This document shows, one piece after another, positions 42,366-51,601 of a stretch of 64,000 nucleotides of DNA (its first letter is position 1; each line of letters opens with the position of its first letter). The position numbers were made by a program, and so were the translations under genes. The stretch lies in NCBI RefSeq assembly GCF_002237555.1, contig NZ_CP022540.1, forward strand, positions 4,531,001-4,595,000, written 5' to 3'. Under the pieces are notes generated by a model. That model was not told the origin of the DNA and ran no database searches. It saw only the letters and a program-made list of their open reading frames with translations. The stretch comes from Antarctobacter heliothermus (GTDB lineage: Bacteria > Pseudomonadota > Alphaproteobacteria > Rhodobacterales > Rhodobacteraceae).

Positions 42366-43205
42366 ATGGCGCATGCAAAGAACCACGACTACCACATTCT
42401 AAACCCCTCCATCTGGCCGCTTCTCGGCGCGGTCTTTGGCTTTGCCATGCTGTTCGGCGCAGTGGCCTGGATGTCTGGGGAAATGACAATCCTGTTCGAG
42501 GCGATCACGCTGAGCGGGCCTTGGCTGTTCCTGATCGGCTTTGTCGGCGTGCTGTACGTCATGTTCGGCTGGTGGTCTGAGACCGTCGTCGAAAACAAGG
42601 TTGGCGATCACACGCCTGTTGTGCTGATCGGCCTGCGCTACGGCTTTATCCTGTTCATCATGTCCGAGGTGATGTTCTTTTTCGCCTGGTTCTGGTCGTT
42701 TTTCAAACACGCCATGTACCCGATGGACCCCGATGGCAATTCGCCCGCCGTTGACGGTGTGTGGCCGCCTGCCGGGATCGAAACATTCGACCCGTGGCAC
42801 CTGCCGCTGATCAACACGCTGATCCTGCTTTGCTCGGGTGCTGCCGCCACATGGGCGCACCACGCCCTAGTGCACGAGGACAACCGCAAGGACGTCAAGA
42901 ACGGCCTGATCATCGCCATCCTGCTGGGCATGATCTTTACTGTGTTCCAGGCGTACGAGTACAGCCACGCGGCCTTTGGGTTCTCCGGCAACATCTATGG
43001 CGCCAACTTCTTCATGGCGACCGGGTTCCACGGCTTTCACGTTGTGGTCGGCACGATCTTTTTGTTCATCTGCCTGATGCGCATTCTGCGAGGCCACTTT
43101 ACCGCCGACAACCATCTCGGGTTTGAGGCCGCCGCTTGGTACTGGCACTTTGTTGACGTGGTCTGGCTGTTCCTGTTCTGCGCCGTCTACATCTGGGGCG
43201 GCTAA
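42366..43205 (+). CDS. ctaE: Cytochrome c oxidase subunit III
   Basis: A 279-residue seven-helix subunit III of aa3 oxidase. Family features include the N-terminal [54 protein letters not shown] and [26 protein letters not shown] ending [16 protein letters not shown]. It stabilises the catalytic core and supports proton uptake. No subunit I gene is in the window, so it must be elsewhere, as is usual in this group. A strong terminator lies 80 bp downstream. Confidence 0.97.
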   Translation: MAHAKNHDYHILNPSIWPLLGAVFGFAMLFGAVAWMSGEMTILFEAITLSGPWLFLIGFVGVLYVMFGWWSETVVENKVGDHTPVVLIGLRYGFILFIMSEVMFFFAWFWSFFKHAMYPMDPDGNSPAVDGVWPPAGIETFDPWHLPLINTLILLCSGAAATWAHHALVHEDNRKDVKNGLIIAILLGMIFTVFQAYEYSHAAFGFSGNIYGANFFMATGFHGFHVVVGTIFLFICLMRILRGHFTADNHLGFEAAAWYWHFVDVVWLFLFCAVYIWGG

Positions 43206-43282
43206 GGACCGGCAGGCTGCAAACCATTCCTGTGTCCTAGGACAAGGATGGGTCTTGCACCCACGGCCTCACACGATAAACC

Positions 43283-43310
43283 AAGGCGCGCCCACATGGG
43301 CGCGCCTTTT
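43283..43310 (+). terminator. Terminator after ctaE
   Basis: AAGGCGCGCCC pairs perfectly with GGGCGCGCCTT around a four-base loop and is followed by a T-rich tail TTTTCGTTT. An ATG inside this loop (43296) opens the surf1 frame but is not a credible start. Confidence 0.88.
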
Positions 43311-43328
43311 CGTTTCGGAGCCCGCCTC

Positions 43329-44006
43329 TTGAACCGCTACATCGCCCCCCTTGTTCTTGGCCTGACCGGCATTGCCATCCTGCTGTGGCTGGGCACTTGG
43401 CAAATCCAGCGGTTGGCGTGGAAACAGGACATCCTGTCCGAGATCGAAACCACCATTGCGGATGCCCCCCAGCCCCTGCCCCGGCTTATCGACCCCGACG
43501 CGCAACGCTATCAGCCTGTCGAACTGACAGGAGAGATGGATGGCGATACCCTTGCGGTTCTAGTGTCTGTGAAACATCGCGGCGCGGGCTGGCGATTGAT
43601 CTCGGCCTTCCATACCGACGACGGGCGGCGCATCCTGCTGGATCGCGGCTATGTTCCGGTCGACCAGAAAGACCTGCCGCTCTATGCAGGCCCCGCCACG
43701 ATCCGGGGCAATCTGCACTGGACGGATGATCGCAATTCCTCCACCCCCGCCAACGATCCCGCCAAGAACATCTGGTACGCCCGCGACATCGGCCCGATGG
43801 CCGAAGCGCTGGACACTGAACCCCTGCTGGTCATCGTTCGTGACATGTCTCCCGCCGACTCCGGCGTGACGCCGTTGCCCGTCGACACCGACGGCATCCC
43901 GAATGATCACTTGCAATATGCCATCACGTGGTTTTCGCTCGCCGCGGTCTGGCTCATCATGACTGGCGTCTGGATGCGGCGTCTCAAGACAGGCAAGGAG
44001 TCCTGA
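43329..44006 (+). CDS. SURF1 family protein
   Basis: A 225-residue oxidase biogenesis factor that helps heme a delivery to subunit I. Two membrane helices bracket a periplasmic domain: YIAPLVLGLTGIAILLWLGTWQIQRL at the N-terminus and YAITWFSLAAVWLIMTGVWM at the C-terminus. The frame opens far upstream, but a TTG at 43329 lies eight bases after GGAG and gives MNRYIAPL; ATG 43296 falls in the ctaE terminator loop. It ends one base before thrC. Confidence 0.88.
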   Translation: MNRYIAPLVLGLTGIAILLWLGTWQIQRLAWKQDILSEIETTIADAPQPLPRLIDPDAQRYQPVELTGEMDGDTLAVLVSVKHRGAGWRLISAFHTDDGRRILLDRGYVPVDQKDLPLYAGPATIRGNLHWTDDRNSSTPANDPAKNIWYARDIGPMAEALDTEPLLVIVRDMSPADSGVTPLPVDTDGIPNDHLQYAITWFSLAAVWLIMTGVWMRRLKTGKES

Positions 44007-44007
44007 C

Positions 44008-45396
44008 ATGCGTTACATTTCGACCCGGGGGCAGGCCCCCGCGCTGACATTCGAAGAGGCCATGCTGTCCGGTCTGGCCCGCGACGGTGGACTGTATGTC
44101 CCCGAAACCATCCCGCAGATGAGCGCCGATGACATCCGCGCCCTGCACGGTCTTAGCTATGAGGAAACCGCCTTTCGCGTGATGCGCCCCTTTGTGGGCG
44201 ATGGGTTCACCGATGAGGTTTTTGCCGATCTGATCGCCAAGGCCTACGCCGGGTTCGAACACAACGCCCGCGCGCCAATGGTACAAATCGCGCCGGGGCA
44301 TTTCCTGCTGGAACTGTTCCACGGCCCCACGCTGGCCTTCAAGGACTTCGCCATGCAGCTGATCGGCCAGCTGTTCCAAGAGGCGTTGGAACGACGTGGA
44401 GAGCGTGTGACCATCGTCGGCGCGACCTCTGGTGACACCGGCTCTGCTGCCATTGAGGCGTTCAAAGGGCTCGACAATGTCGACGTCTTTATCCTCTACC
44501 CGCATGGTCGCGTGTCAGAAGTGCAGCGCCGCCAAATGACCACGCCGGCCGAGGCCAATGTCCATGCGCTGGCGATGGATGGCCATTTCGACGATTGCCA
44601 AGCCCGCCTCAAAGACATGTTCAACCACTTTGAATTCCGCGACACGGTGCGGCTGGCGGGTGTGAACAGCATCAACTGGGCGCGCGTTCTGGCGCAGGTG
44701 GTCTACTACTTCTCCTCCGCTGTCAGCCTTGGCGCGCCGGACCGCAAGGTCAGCTTTACGGTGCCCACCGGCAACTTTGGCGATATCTTTGCAGGCTACA
44801 TCGCCAAGCGTATGGGCCTGCCCATCGACCGGCTGGTGGTCGCCACAAACCAGAACGACATCCTGCACCGCTGTCTGTCGTCAGGTGAATATGCCACATC
44901 AGAGGTGCATCCCTCAATCAGCCCCTCGATGGACATTCAGGTCAGTAGCAACTTTGAGCGCGCGCTGTTCGACGCCTATGGCCGCGACGGCAATGCCGTG
45001 GCGCAGTTGATGGATGAACTCAAAACCGGTGGCTTTAACGTCAGCCAGGGTGCGCTGCAAACGCTACGCGAACATTTCGACTCTGGCCGGGTGTCCGAGG
45101 AACAGACGCTGGAAACCATCCGCAGCGCCAATGCCACGATGGGCGAACTGCTTTGTCCGCATTCCGCCATCGGCGTGCGCGTGGGTGAGGACATGCGCGA
45201 CCCGGCAACGCCGATGATCACGCTGGCCACCGCCCATCCGGCCAAGTTCCCTGATGCGGTTGAAAAGGCCAGCGGCATTCGCCCCCCTCTTCCAAATCGC
45301 ATGGCGGACCTTTATGAGCGTTCGGAACGAGTAACCCGGGTCGAAAACGACCTCACCGCCCTAGAGACCCTCATTCAGGAGCGTATTGCCAAGTGA
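44008..45396 (+). CDS. thrC: Threonine synthase
   Basis: A 462-residue PLP enzyme converting O-phosphohomoserine to threonine, of the long fungal/proteobacterial type. The PLP lysine is Lys112 in LAFKDFAMQLIG, and GATSGDTGSAAIEAFKG is the phosphate-binding loop. YFSSAVSLGAPDRKVSFTVPTGNFGDIFAGY is typical. Starts two bases after surf1 and overlaps the M16 peptidase gene by four bases (GTGA). It belongs to the same amino acid family as lysC at 13 kb. Confidence 0.97.
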   Translation: MRYISTRGQAPALTFEEAMLSGLARDGGLYVPETIPQMSADDIRALHGLSYEETAFRVMRPFVGDGFTDEVFADLIAKAYAGFEHNARAPMVQIAPGHFLLELFHGPTLAFKDFAMQLIGQLFQEALERRGERVTIVGATSGDTGSAAIEAFKGLDNVDVFILYPHGRVSEVQRRQMTTPAEANVHALAMDGHFDDCQARLKDMFNHFEFRDTVRLAGVNSINWARVLAQVVYYFSSAVSLGAPDRKVSFTVPTGNFGDIFAGYIAKRMGLPIDRLVVATNQNDILHRCLSSGEYATSEVHPSISPSMDIQVSSNFERALFDAYGRDGNAVAQLMDELKTGGFNVSQGALQTLREHFDSGRVSEEQTLETIRSANATMGELLCPHSAIGVRVGEDMRDPATPMITLATAHPAKFPDAVEKASGIRPPLPNRMADLYERSERVTRVENDLTALETLIQERIAK

Positions 45397-46655
45397 CCGT
45401 CAAACTCGCCACCCTCTCCAACGGATTGCGTATTGTGACCGAAAACATGCCGGGCCTTCAATCGGCGGCTGTTGGTCTCTGGGTCACGGCAGGCGGACGC
45501 CATGAGCGGGTCGAGCAGAACGGCATTGCACACTTTCTTGAGCATATGGCCTTTAAAGGGACCAAGCGGCGCAGCGCATTGCAGATCGCCGAGGCGATCG
45601 AGGATGTGGGCGGCTATATCAACGCCTATACCTCGCGTGAGGTGACGGCCTATTACGCCCGCGTTCTGAACGCGGACGTCGGTCTGGCGGTGGACGTGAT
45701 CGCCGACATCCTGCGCAACCCGGTCTTCGACCCCGCAGAGATCGAGGTCGAGCGTCATGTGATCCTCCAGGAAATCGGTCAGGCGCATGACACGCCCGAC
45801 GATGTGATCTTTGACTGGCTGCAGGAAAAGGCCTACCCGGATCAGCCCATCGGGCGCACCATTCTGGGCGAAACCGCACGCGTTGAGGCGTTCAACCGCG
45901 ACGACCTCGCGGCTTTCGTCAATGAACACTACGGCCCGGACCAGATGATCCTGTCTGCCGCCGGCGGCGTCGATCACGACGCGCTGGTGAAACAGGCCGA
46001 AGATCTGTTTGGCGACATGATCCCGCGCAGCGCGCTGAGTGCCGACGCAGCCCGTTTTCACGGCGGCGAGGCGCGGCGCACCAAGGATCTGGAACAGGCA
46101 CATCTGGCGCTGGCGTTTGAGGCCCCCGGCTATCGCGATCCGGCTTTCTATGCTGCGCAGATTTATTCTGTTGCTTTGGGTGGCGGCATGTCCTCGCGCC
46201 TGTTTCAGGAAATCCGCGAGAAACGCGGCCTCTGCTACACGATCTTTGCCCAAAACGGGGCCTATGCCGACACCGGCATGACCACGATCTACGCAGGCAC
46301 CTCTGGCGCGGAAATGCCCGAACTCATCAACCTGACCATAGATGAGATGAAGCGCGCCACTGAGGACATGAGCGACGCCGAGGTTGAGCGCGCCCGCGCC
46401 CAGATGAAGGCAGGCCTGCTGATGGGTCTCGAAAGCCCCTCGTCCCGCGCCGAACGCAGCGCCCGCATGATCCAGATCTGGGGCGAAGTACCGGAAATCG
46501 AAAAGACCGTCGCCAAAATTGACGCGGTCAGCCGAGCTGACGTGCTGCGCTTTGCCGAAGAACAGGCCGCTCAGGCCGCCGCTGCGTTGGCACTGTATGG
46601 CCCGGTGGACAAGGCCCCTACCCTTGCGGACGTGCAGGCGCGCCGGGCGGCATGA
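45393..46655 (+). CDS. M16 family metallopeptidase (processing-peptidase-like)
   Basis: A 420-residue inverzincin. The zinc motif HxxEH is HFLEH at residues 47-51, and the downstream glutamate lies near residue 127 in FDPAEIEVERHVILQEIGQ. The C-terminal half has the expected SSRLFQEIREKRGLCYTIFA. Related proteins are close to mitochondrial processing peptidase beta and act on peptides in the bacterial cell. It starts with GTG overlapping the thrC stop and overlaps the GNAT start by four bases, making a thrC-peptidase-GNAT operon common in this group. Confidence 0.95.
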   Translation: MTVKLATLSNGLRIVTENMPGLQSAAVGLWVTAGGRHERVEQNGIAHFLEHMAFKGTKRRSALQIAEAIEDVGGYINAYTSREVTAYYARVLNADVGLAVDVIADILRNPVFDPAEIEVERHVILQEIGQAHDTPDDVIFDWLQEKAYPDQPIGRTILGETARVEAFNRDDLAAFVNEHYGPDQMILSAAGGVDHDALVKQAEDLFGDMIPRSALSADAARFHGGEARRTKDLEQAHLALAFEAPGYRDPAFYAAQIYSVALGGGMSSRLFQEIREKRGLCYTIFAQNGAYADTGMTTIYAGTSGAEMPELINLTIDEMKRATEDMSDAEVERARAQMKAGLLMGLESPSSRAERSARMIQIWGEVPEIEKTVAKIDAVSRADVLRFAEEQAAQAAAALALYGPVDKAPTLADVQARRAA

Positions 46656-47239
46656 TGCTGGCGTTCCGGCGCAAGGTACGGCTAGAGACAGAGCGGCTGA
46701 CCCTGCGCCCGCCGATCCACTCTGACTATACGCCCTGGTCGCTTCTGCGCCGCGAAAGCCAGGAGTTCCTGACCCCGTGGGAGCCGTCCTGGGCCCCGGA
46801 TCACCTGACGCGCAAAGCCTTTACCAACCGCGTCTACTGGGCGTCACGGTCTATCGGCTCTGGCACCGCTCTGCCGATGTTTGTGATCCGCCGCGACGAT
46901 CAGGCCTTGATGGGCGCGATCACGCTGGACAATATCCGTCGTGGCCCGGCGCAGGCGGGAACGCTGGGCTATTGGGTTGGCGAACGTTACACGCGGCAAG
47001 GTTACATGTCCGAGACCATCGCCGCCATGGTCCACTATGCCTTTGAACACATGGGGCTGAGCCGGCTTGAGGCCGCCTGTCTTCCCGAAAACGTCGCCTC
47101 ACGCGGGTTGCTGGAACAGTCGGGTTTCAAATACGAAGGCGTCGCACAAAGCTATTTGCAGATCAACGGGCGCTGGCGGACCCATGTTCTGTACGCTGCG
47201 CTCCGGATTGACAGACGCGGACGCACCGACATCGGCTGA
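46652..47239 (+). CDS. GNAT family acetyltransferase (RimJ/RimL type)
   Basis: A 195-residue RimJ/RimL-type N-acetyltransferase. The acetyl-CoA binding region is ERYTRQGYMSETIAAMVHYAF, and ENVASRGLLEQSGFKYEG is the characteristic family block. These enzymes acetylate protein N-terminal residues such as ribosomal S5 or S18, or other amines. Located at the end of the thrC-peptidase operon by its four-base overlap. Confidence 0.92.
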   Translation: MMLAFRRKVRLETERLTLRPPIHSDYTPWSLLRRESQEFLTPWEPSWAPDHLTRKAFTNRVYWASRSIGSGTALPMFVIRRDDQALMGAITLDNIRRGPAQAGTLGYWVGERYTRQGYMSETIAAMVHYAFEHMGLSRLEAACLPENVASRGLLEQSGFKYEGVAQSYLQINGRWRTHVLYAALRIDRRGRTDIG

Positions 47240-47368
47240 TCCGTGCCGCGTGCATGATTTACCGGCAGCCGCTCTGCCCCTTCTCCGATCCACGCAGTTA
47301 TGCATTTGGCAAATCGCGTCCGCGCGTTACCCTCCCGGCATTCATAGTGCCAGCCGTAGGAGTGTCCG

Positions 47369-48196
47369 ATGATCCGCCTCGCCGCCGCCATGCTCTGCCT
47401 TCTTGCCAGCGCCCTCAACGCGCAGGAACAGCGCCGCCCCAGCCACTGCATCGCCATCGCCGACGCAGCACCCGGAATGAAATACCTGCACAAGGCCAGT
47501 TGGACAGATCCAATCCCCGACTACAGCGTGCGCATCCACTACATTGCCCACGCGTCCTTTATGATCCAGACCCGCGGCGGGCTGGAGGCGGTGACCGATT
47601 TCAACGGCTTCATTGGCAACACGCGGCTGATTCCCGACGTCGTGACCATGAACCACGCCCACAGCACCCACTGGACCAATGCATTGGACCCGGCGATTCC
47701 GCATGTGCTGCGCGGCTGGGGGGAGGAGTTTGGCAGTGGGATCGACCATCACCTCGATCTGGGCGAAATGCTGATCCGCAACGTCTCGACCGACATCCGC
47801 TCGGCCTATGGTGGCGATGAGCCAAACGGCAACTCGATCTTCATCTTCGAGGTCGAAGGCCTGTGCATCGCACATCTGGGCCATCTCCATCATGAACCCA
47901 CCTCGCGGCAATACGCAGCCCTTGGGCGCGCGGACATCCTGATGGTGCCGGTGGACGGTGGGATGACAATTCCGCTTGCAACGGTGGAAAGGATCGTGGA
48001 CCGGCTGAAAAGCTCAGTCGTGATCCCGATGCACTGGTTTTCGGGCTATGCGCTGGAACAGTTCCTCACCAGCGTCGACGACACCTTTGCCATCGACAAG
48101 CGCGATGGTGCCGCGCTGGAAATCTCTTTGCGCGATCTACCTTCGCGGCCCACGGTTATTGTCTTGCAACCCGCCTACCTAAGAGACCCGGACTGA
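47369..48196 (+). CDS. Exported MBL-fold-like protein with altered metal motif
   Basis: A 275-residue protein with a signal peptide (cut near residue 18, ALNAQ). It resembles the UlaG-like branch of the metallo-beta-lactamase fold: IHYIAHASFMIQTRGG, TMNHAHSTHWTN and a later LGHLHHEP. The usual HxHxDH is HAHSTH here, with Thr100 instead of Asp, so metal binding may be altered. A second metal residue may lie in VPVDGGMT. Function unknown. The gene is solitary. Confidence 0.75.
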   Translation: MIRLAAAMLCLLASALNAQEQRRPSHCIAIADAAPGMKYLHKASWTDPIPDYSVRIHYIAHASFMIQTRGGLEAVTDFNGFIGNTRLIPDVVTMNHAHSTHWTNALDPAIPHVLRGWGEEFGSGIDHHLDLGEMLIRNVSTDIRSAYGGDEPNGNSIFIFEVEGLCIAHLGHLHHEPTSRQYAALGRADILMVPVDGGMTIPLATVERIVDRLKSSVVIPMHWFSGYALEQFLTSVDDTFAIDKRDGAALEISLRDLPSRPTVIVLQPAYLRDPD

Positions 48197-48211
48197 CGAC
48201 CCACGCGCTTC

Positions 48212-48234
48212 TTTGCATTTCTTTTTGATGCAAA
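48212..48234 (+). terminator. Weak hairpin after the MBL-like gene
   Basis: TTTGCAT pairs with ATGCAAA around a nine-base loop rich in T, 16 bp after the stop codon. The T-run after the stem is short (TTCTCC). Confidence 0.35.
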
Positions 48235-48312
48235 TTCTCCGGGGCGTGTGTGGGTCTGGCCCCTCACGTCCGGCCATGCCACAAACGCATCCAACTTTGC
48301 CCGGAGACCTCC

Positions 48313-49728
48313 ATGCCACTCGCCCCCGCCGATGACGCCTTTGCCAACCGATTGGGAAAGATCCTGCCCGCCGAGACGCTGCGCCCGGCAGAGCCGCGCT
48401 TCCTCGAAGAACCGCGTGGACGCTGGACCAGTACCGCAACTTGGGTCGCCCTGCCACGCGACGTCGATGAGGTCGCGGCAATCGTGACCTCCTGCGCCAC
48501 CGAGCGGGTCGGCCTCGTCCCCTTTGGCGGCGGCACCGGCCTTGTGGGCGGGCAGTTACACCCCGATGGCCCGGCGCCTCTGGTGATTTCGCTGGAACGG
48601 ATGTCCGCAATCCGCGCCGTCCATCCACAAGAAAGCGTCGCCGTGGTCGAGGCAGGGGCGATTTTGGCCGACGTGCAACGCGCCGCTGAAGAGGCCGACC
48701 GGCTTTTCCCTCTGTCGCTGGCCTCCGAAGGATCGGCGCAGATCGGCGGGCTGCTCGGCACCAACGCGGGCGGCGTCAACACGCTACGCTATGGCAATGC
48801 ACGCGATCTGGTGCTGGGATTGGAGGCGGTCCTGCCCGACGGATCGATCTGGCACGGCCTGAAACGTCTGCGCAAGGACAACACCGGCTACGACCTGCGT
48901 CACCTGCTGATCGGCGCCGAAGGCACTCTGGGGATCATCACGGCCGCCAGCCTGAAACTCGTCCCGCGTCCCACCAACATCGGGACGGCGCTGATGACCG
49001 TGCCCTCCCCCGAGGCGGCGCTGGCGTTGTTGGCCTTGGCACGTGGACAACTGGGCGAGACGATAAGTGCGTTTGAGTTGCTGAACCGTACCGGGTTTGA
49101 CTTTCTAGCCGAAACATTGCCCGACCTGCGCCAGCCTTGGAACACCGCGCCGGACTGGTCAGTGTTGATCGAGATCGGGCAAAGTGCGGGCTCTGACCCT
49201 GCCTCAGCCTTGGAAGACGTCTTTGCCGAGGCCTTTGAGGCCGGTCTGGTTTCGGACGGGATCGTCGCGCAGTCGGTTGGGCAGTCCCAAGATCTCTGGA
49301 CCCTGCGCGAACACATCCCCGAGGCAAACCGGCGTATTGGGGCGGTGTCGAGCCATGACATTTCCGTCCCGCTGGGCTTGATTCCCGATTTCATCACCCG
49401 CGCCGGGGCCGCGCTTGCGGCCTTGGGCGACTGGCGGATCAACTGCTTCGGTCATGTGGGGGACGGCAACCTGCACTATAATGTCTTTCCTGCGGCGGGG
49501 CGCACCCCCGAGGATCACATCAATCAGCGCGACGCGATCAAGGCCTGCGTACACGACCTTGTGCATGAGCTTGGCGGGTCGATCAGCGCCGAACACGGCA
49601 TCGGTCGGCTCAAGGTCGACGATCTGGAACGCTACGGCGACCCGGCCAAACTGGCAGCGATGCGGGCGATCAAGGCAGCGCTGGACCCCAAGGGTATCAT
49701 GAACCCCGGCGCGGTCTTGCGGGCCTGA
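48313..49728 (+). CDS. FAD-binding oxidoreductase (GlcD/D-2-hydroxyacid dehydrogenase type)
   Basis: A 471-residue FAD-linked dehydrogenase of the glycolate oxidase/D-lactate dehydrogenase group. The FAD signature is VPFGGGTGLVGGQLHP, with SEGSAQIGGLLGTNAGGVNTLRYGNARD after it, and GHVGDGNLHYN near residue 400. It oxidises a 2-hydroxyacid and passes electrons to the respiratory chain. The exact substrate (D-lactate, D-2-hydroxyglutarate or glycolate) is open. ATG 48313 is used; an in-frame start at 48250 adds an unlikely tail. No other glc genes are near. Confidence 0.9.
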   Translation: MPLAPADDAFANRLGKILPAETLRPAEPRFLEEPRGRWTSTATWVALPRDVDEVAAIVTSCATERVGLVPFGGGTGLVGGQLHPDGPAPLVISLERMSAIRAVHPQESVAVVEAGAILADVQRAAEEADRLFPLSLASEGSAQIGGLLGTNAGGVNTLRYGNARDLVLGLEAVLPDGSIWHGLKRLRKDNTGYDLRHLLIGAEGTLGIITAASLKLVPRPTNIGTALMTVPSPEAALALLALARGQLGETISAFELLNRTGFDFLAETLPDLRQPWNTAPDWSVLIEIGQSAGSDPASALEDVFAEAFEAGLVSDGIVAQSVGQSQDLWTLREHIPEANRRIGAVSSHDISVPLGLIPDFITRAGAALAALGDWRINCFGHVGDGNLHYNVFPAAGRTPEDHINQRDAIKACVHDLVHELGGSISAEHGIGRLKVDDLERYGDPAKLAAMRAIKAALDPKGIMNPGAVLRA

Positions 49729-49769
49729 GTTAGGGCGAGGTCCCGGAACACGTCCGGGACGGTCGCGTT

Positions 49770-50648
49770 CTACGGCGACATCACCCGAAAGACGCAACCG
49801 TCAGAGATCAATTCCGGCGGTGTTATGCACAGGCCCCGCGCCACGCTGAAGGCGGCCAGCACCTTGGGAACATAGTCGCGGGTCTCGGCATAGGGCGGGA
49901 CGCCGCTGTGCTTTCCTATAGAGTTCTCTCCGGCGTTGTACCCTGCCAGCACCAAGATCGGATCGCCATCGAACTTTTCCATCAGAAAATCGAGGAACGC
50001 GACACCGCCCCGGATGTTCTGCGTCGCGTCATATGCGTCCTTGACGCCGAAACGCTCTGCCGTGGCGGGCATCAACTGCATCAGCCCCTGTGCGCCTGCC
50101 TTGCTTTTTGCACGCGACTCTCCGGCTGATTCGACGGCAATCACCGCAAGCGCCAGCGCGGGCGACACCCGCGTCCCAACAGTCTCTCTCAGCAGATCGA
50201 CACCATGCGCCTGCGCGATCTCCTGCAACCCCTGCAGGCGTGGCGCACCAACGCTTTGCCCCTCTGGGCCTTTGGTCAATGTGGCCAGCGCTGGCGACAG
50301 TCGGCCCGGCCCGGTCGACGTGACTTCGGGCGAGACCGTGTTCCAGAACCATGCATAACTGCCCAGCGGGACAGCGGGCGCACCGGCAATGACACCTGTC
50401 ACCACGCCGGTCTGCGGCGCGGGGGTGGGCGCGGGCGCGGATGGCAACGGCGGAGCAACCGCAGGATTCGCGCGCGGCGCAATCTGTACGGTGATCCGCT
50501 TCTTGGTTCCGGATTCGGGCGGTTTGACCCGTTTGAAGGTGAAATCCTTGAATGCCGGGGGAGGACTGGCTGCCTCCTGCGCCTGTACACCCGACGCACA
50601 GATCAAATTGGCCGCAATTGCGGCGCTCAATAGCGTTCTGACGACCAT
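49770..50648 (-). CDS. Lytic transglycosylase domain protein
   Basis: A 292-residue exported protein with a signal peptide (MVVRTLLSAAIAANLICASG, cut near VQAQ), a Pro-rich linker (residues 35-90) and a C-terminal SLT domain. The SLT motif is AVESAGESRAKSKAGAQGLMQLMPATAERFGV (in parts, residues 184-215), with the catalytic glutamate in VESAGE, and GGVAFLDFLMEKFDGDPILVLAGYNAGE. It cleaves peptidoglycan. Located upstream of and divergent to the pilin genes, so it may open the wall for the pilus; that is inference. A start at 50690 is also possible. Confidence 0.88.
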   Translation of the reverse strand: MVVRTLLSAAIAANLICASGVQAQEAASPPPAFKDFTFKRVKPPESGTKKRITVQIAPRANPAVAPPLPSAPAPTPAPQTGVVTGVIAGAPAVPLGSYAWFWNTVSPEVTSTGPGRLSPALATLTKGPEGQSVGAPRLQGLQEIAQAHGVDLLRETVGTRVSPALALAVIAVESAGESRAKSKAGAQGLMQLMPATAERFGVKDAYDATQNIRGGVAFLDFLMEKFDGDPILVLAGYNAGENSIGKHSGVPPYAETRDYVPKVLAAFSVARGLCITPPELISDGCVFRVMSP

Positions 50649-51007
50649 GGGCCTGCTCGATCCCTGTTTTTCGGTCCTTGTTATTCTCATTCTCGCACAA
50701 TCCGACTGAATTATCTATCAGTGTTGCGCTTTGGAAAACCATAACGGGCATTAGCAGGGGTCTCCAGGCCGCACCTTTGCCGGCCGGTCCACCTCGGAAT
50801 AATTTTTCTTATTACAAAGCAGTCGCTTAACGAATTATCAGTCAAAAAAGTGCGACGCTCCAAAATCAAACCATTCGAGCCACACTCTCGCCCCAAACCA
50901 CCGGCAATTTACAGTCATACCGACGACGGACAGGGCAAGTTGAGAGAGGCCCGCGACGATCCCGAGACGGTGAATGTGAAAAAGCACAGATCTACGGAGA
51001 GAGAACA
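50649..51007. other. Divergent promoter region between lytic transglycosylase and pilin genes
   Basis: No gene is seen. It is relatively AT-rich between 50800 and 50900, with a TTAACG half site at 50827, and must hold the promoters for both directions. The pilin ribosome site is GGAGAGAG eight bases before the first start. Confidence 0.5.
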
Positions 51008-51187
51008 ATGATCAACTTCATCAAGAACTTCCGCAAGGACGAAGACGGCGCAGTTACGGTTGACTGGGTCGTCCTGACCGCAGCCGTTGTGGGTCTGGCC
51101 GTGGCCGCCTACTCGACCATCGAAACCAACTCGCAGGCGCTGATCGACGCAGCCGCTGCTCGTGTGGCTCTCGAAAACGACTTCTAA
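51008..51187 (+). CDS. Flp-type pilin, copy 1
   Basis: A 59-residue small pilin. The N-terminus MINFIKNFRKDEDG is the leader, followed by the pilin stretch AVTVDWVVLTAAVVGLAV, a hydrophobic helix that forms the pilus core. Cleavage after Gly14 is expected. Most Flp pilins have Glu-Tyr at +5 and +6, but here Asp-Trp appears. The mature protein ends VALENDF. Its amino acid sequence is identical to copy 2. Too short for automatic ORF lists. Confidence 0.92.
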   Translation: MINFIKNFRKDEDGAVTVDWVVLTAAVVGLAVAAYSTIETNSQALIDAAAARVALENDF

Positions 51188-51313
51188 GTCGGCGGCGGCG
51201 TAACCGCCGCGCACCACAAGGCGCGCCCCTCAGGCGGCGCGCCACCTACCCAAACCCGCGACCACAACGGTCGCTTTACATAGCGACCGACAGGTCGAAC
51301 CGGAGAAAACCAC

Positions 51314-51493
51314 ATGATCAACTTCATCAAAAACTTCCGCAAAGACGAAGACGGCGCAGTTACAGTTGACTGGGTCGTCCTGACCGCAGCCGTCGTGGGC
51401 CTGGCCGTGGCCGCCTACTCGACCATCGAAACCAACTCGCAGGCCCTGATCGACGCAGCCGCTGCTCGTGTGGCTCTCGAAAACGACTTCTAA
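51314..51493 (+). CDS. Flp-type pilin, copy 2
   Basis: A 59-residue pilin identical in protein sequence to copy 1. I count only six base differences, all synonymous. It lies 126 bp after copy 1 and has its own ribosome site. Two identical pilins can raise the dose of a highly expressed subunit. A terminator follows 33 bp after the stop. Too short for automatic ORF lists. Confidence 0.92.
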   Translation: MINFIKNFRKDEDGAVTVDWVVLTAAVVGLAVAAYSTIETNSQALIDAAAARVALENDF

Positions 51494-51526
51494 GTCTTCT
51501 GATCGCGTGACGATCAGCTGAAGACC

Positions 51527-51554
51527 AGGCGCGTGCTGCGGTGCGCGCCTTTTT
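51527..51554 (+). terminator. Terminator after pilin copy 2
   Basis: AGGCGCG pairs with CGCGCCT around a ten-base loop and is followed by TTTTC. A further hairpin (GTCTTC...GAAGAC) lies between the stop codon and it. Confidence 0.82.
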
Positions 51555-51601
51555 CACACCCGCATGTCTCGACGTGCGGCCCCCAGCCCCGGAGTTACAC
51601 C

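Noticed and set aside
43296..43328. ATG at 43296 as SURF1 start
   Set aside because: It lies in the loop of the ctaE terminator and has no ribosome site; the TTG at 43329 has GGAG eight bases upstream.
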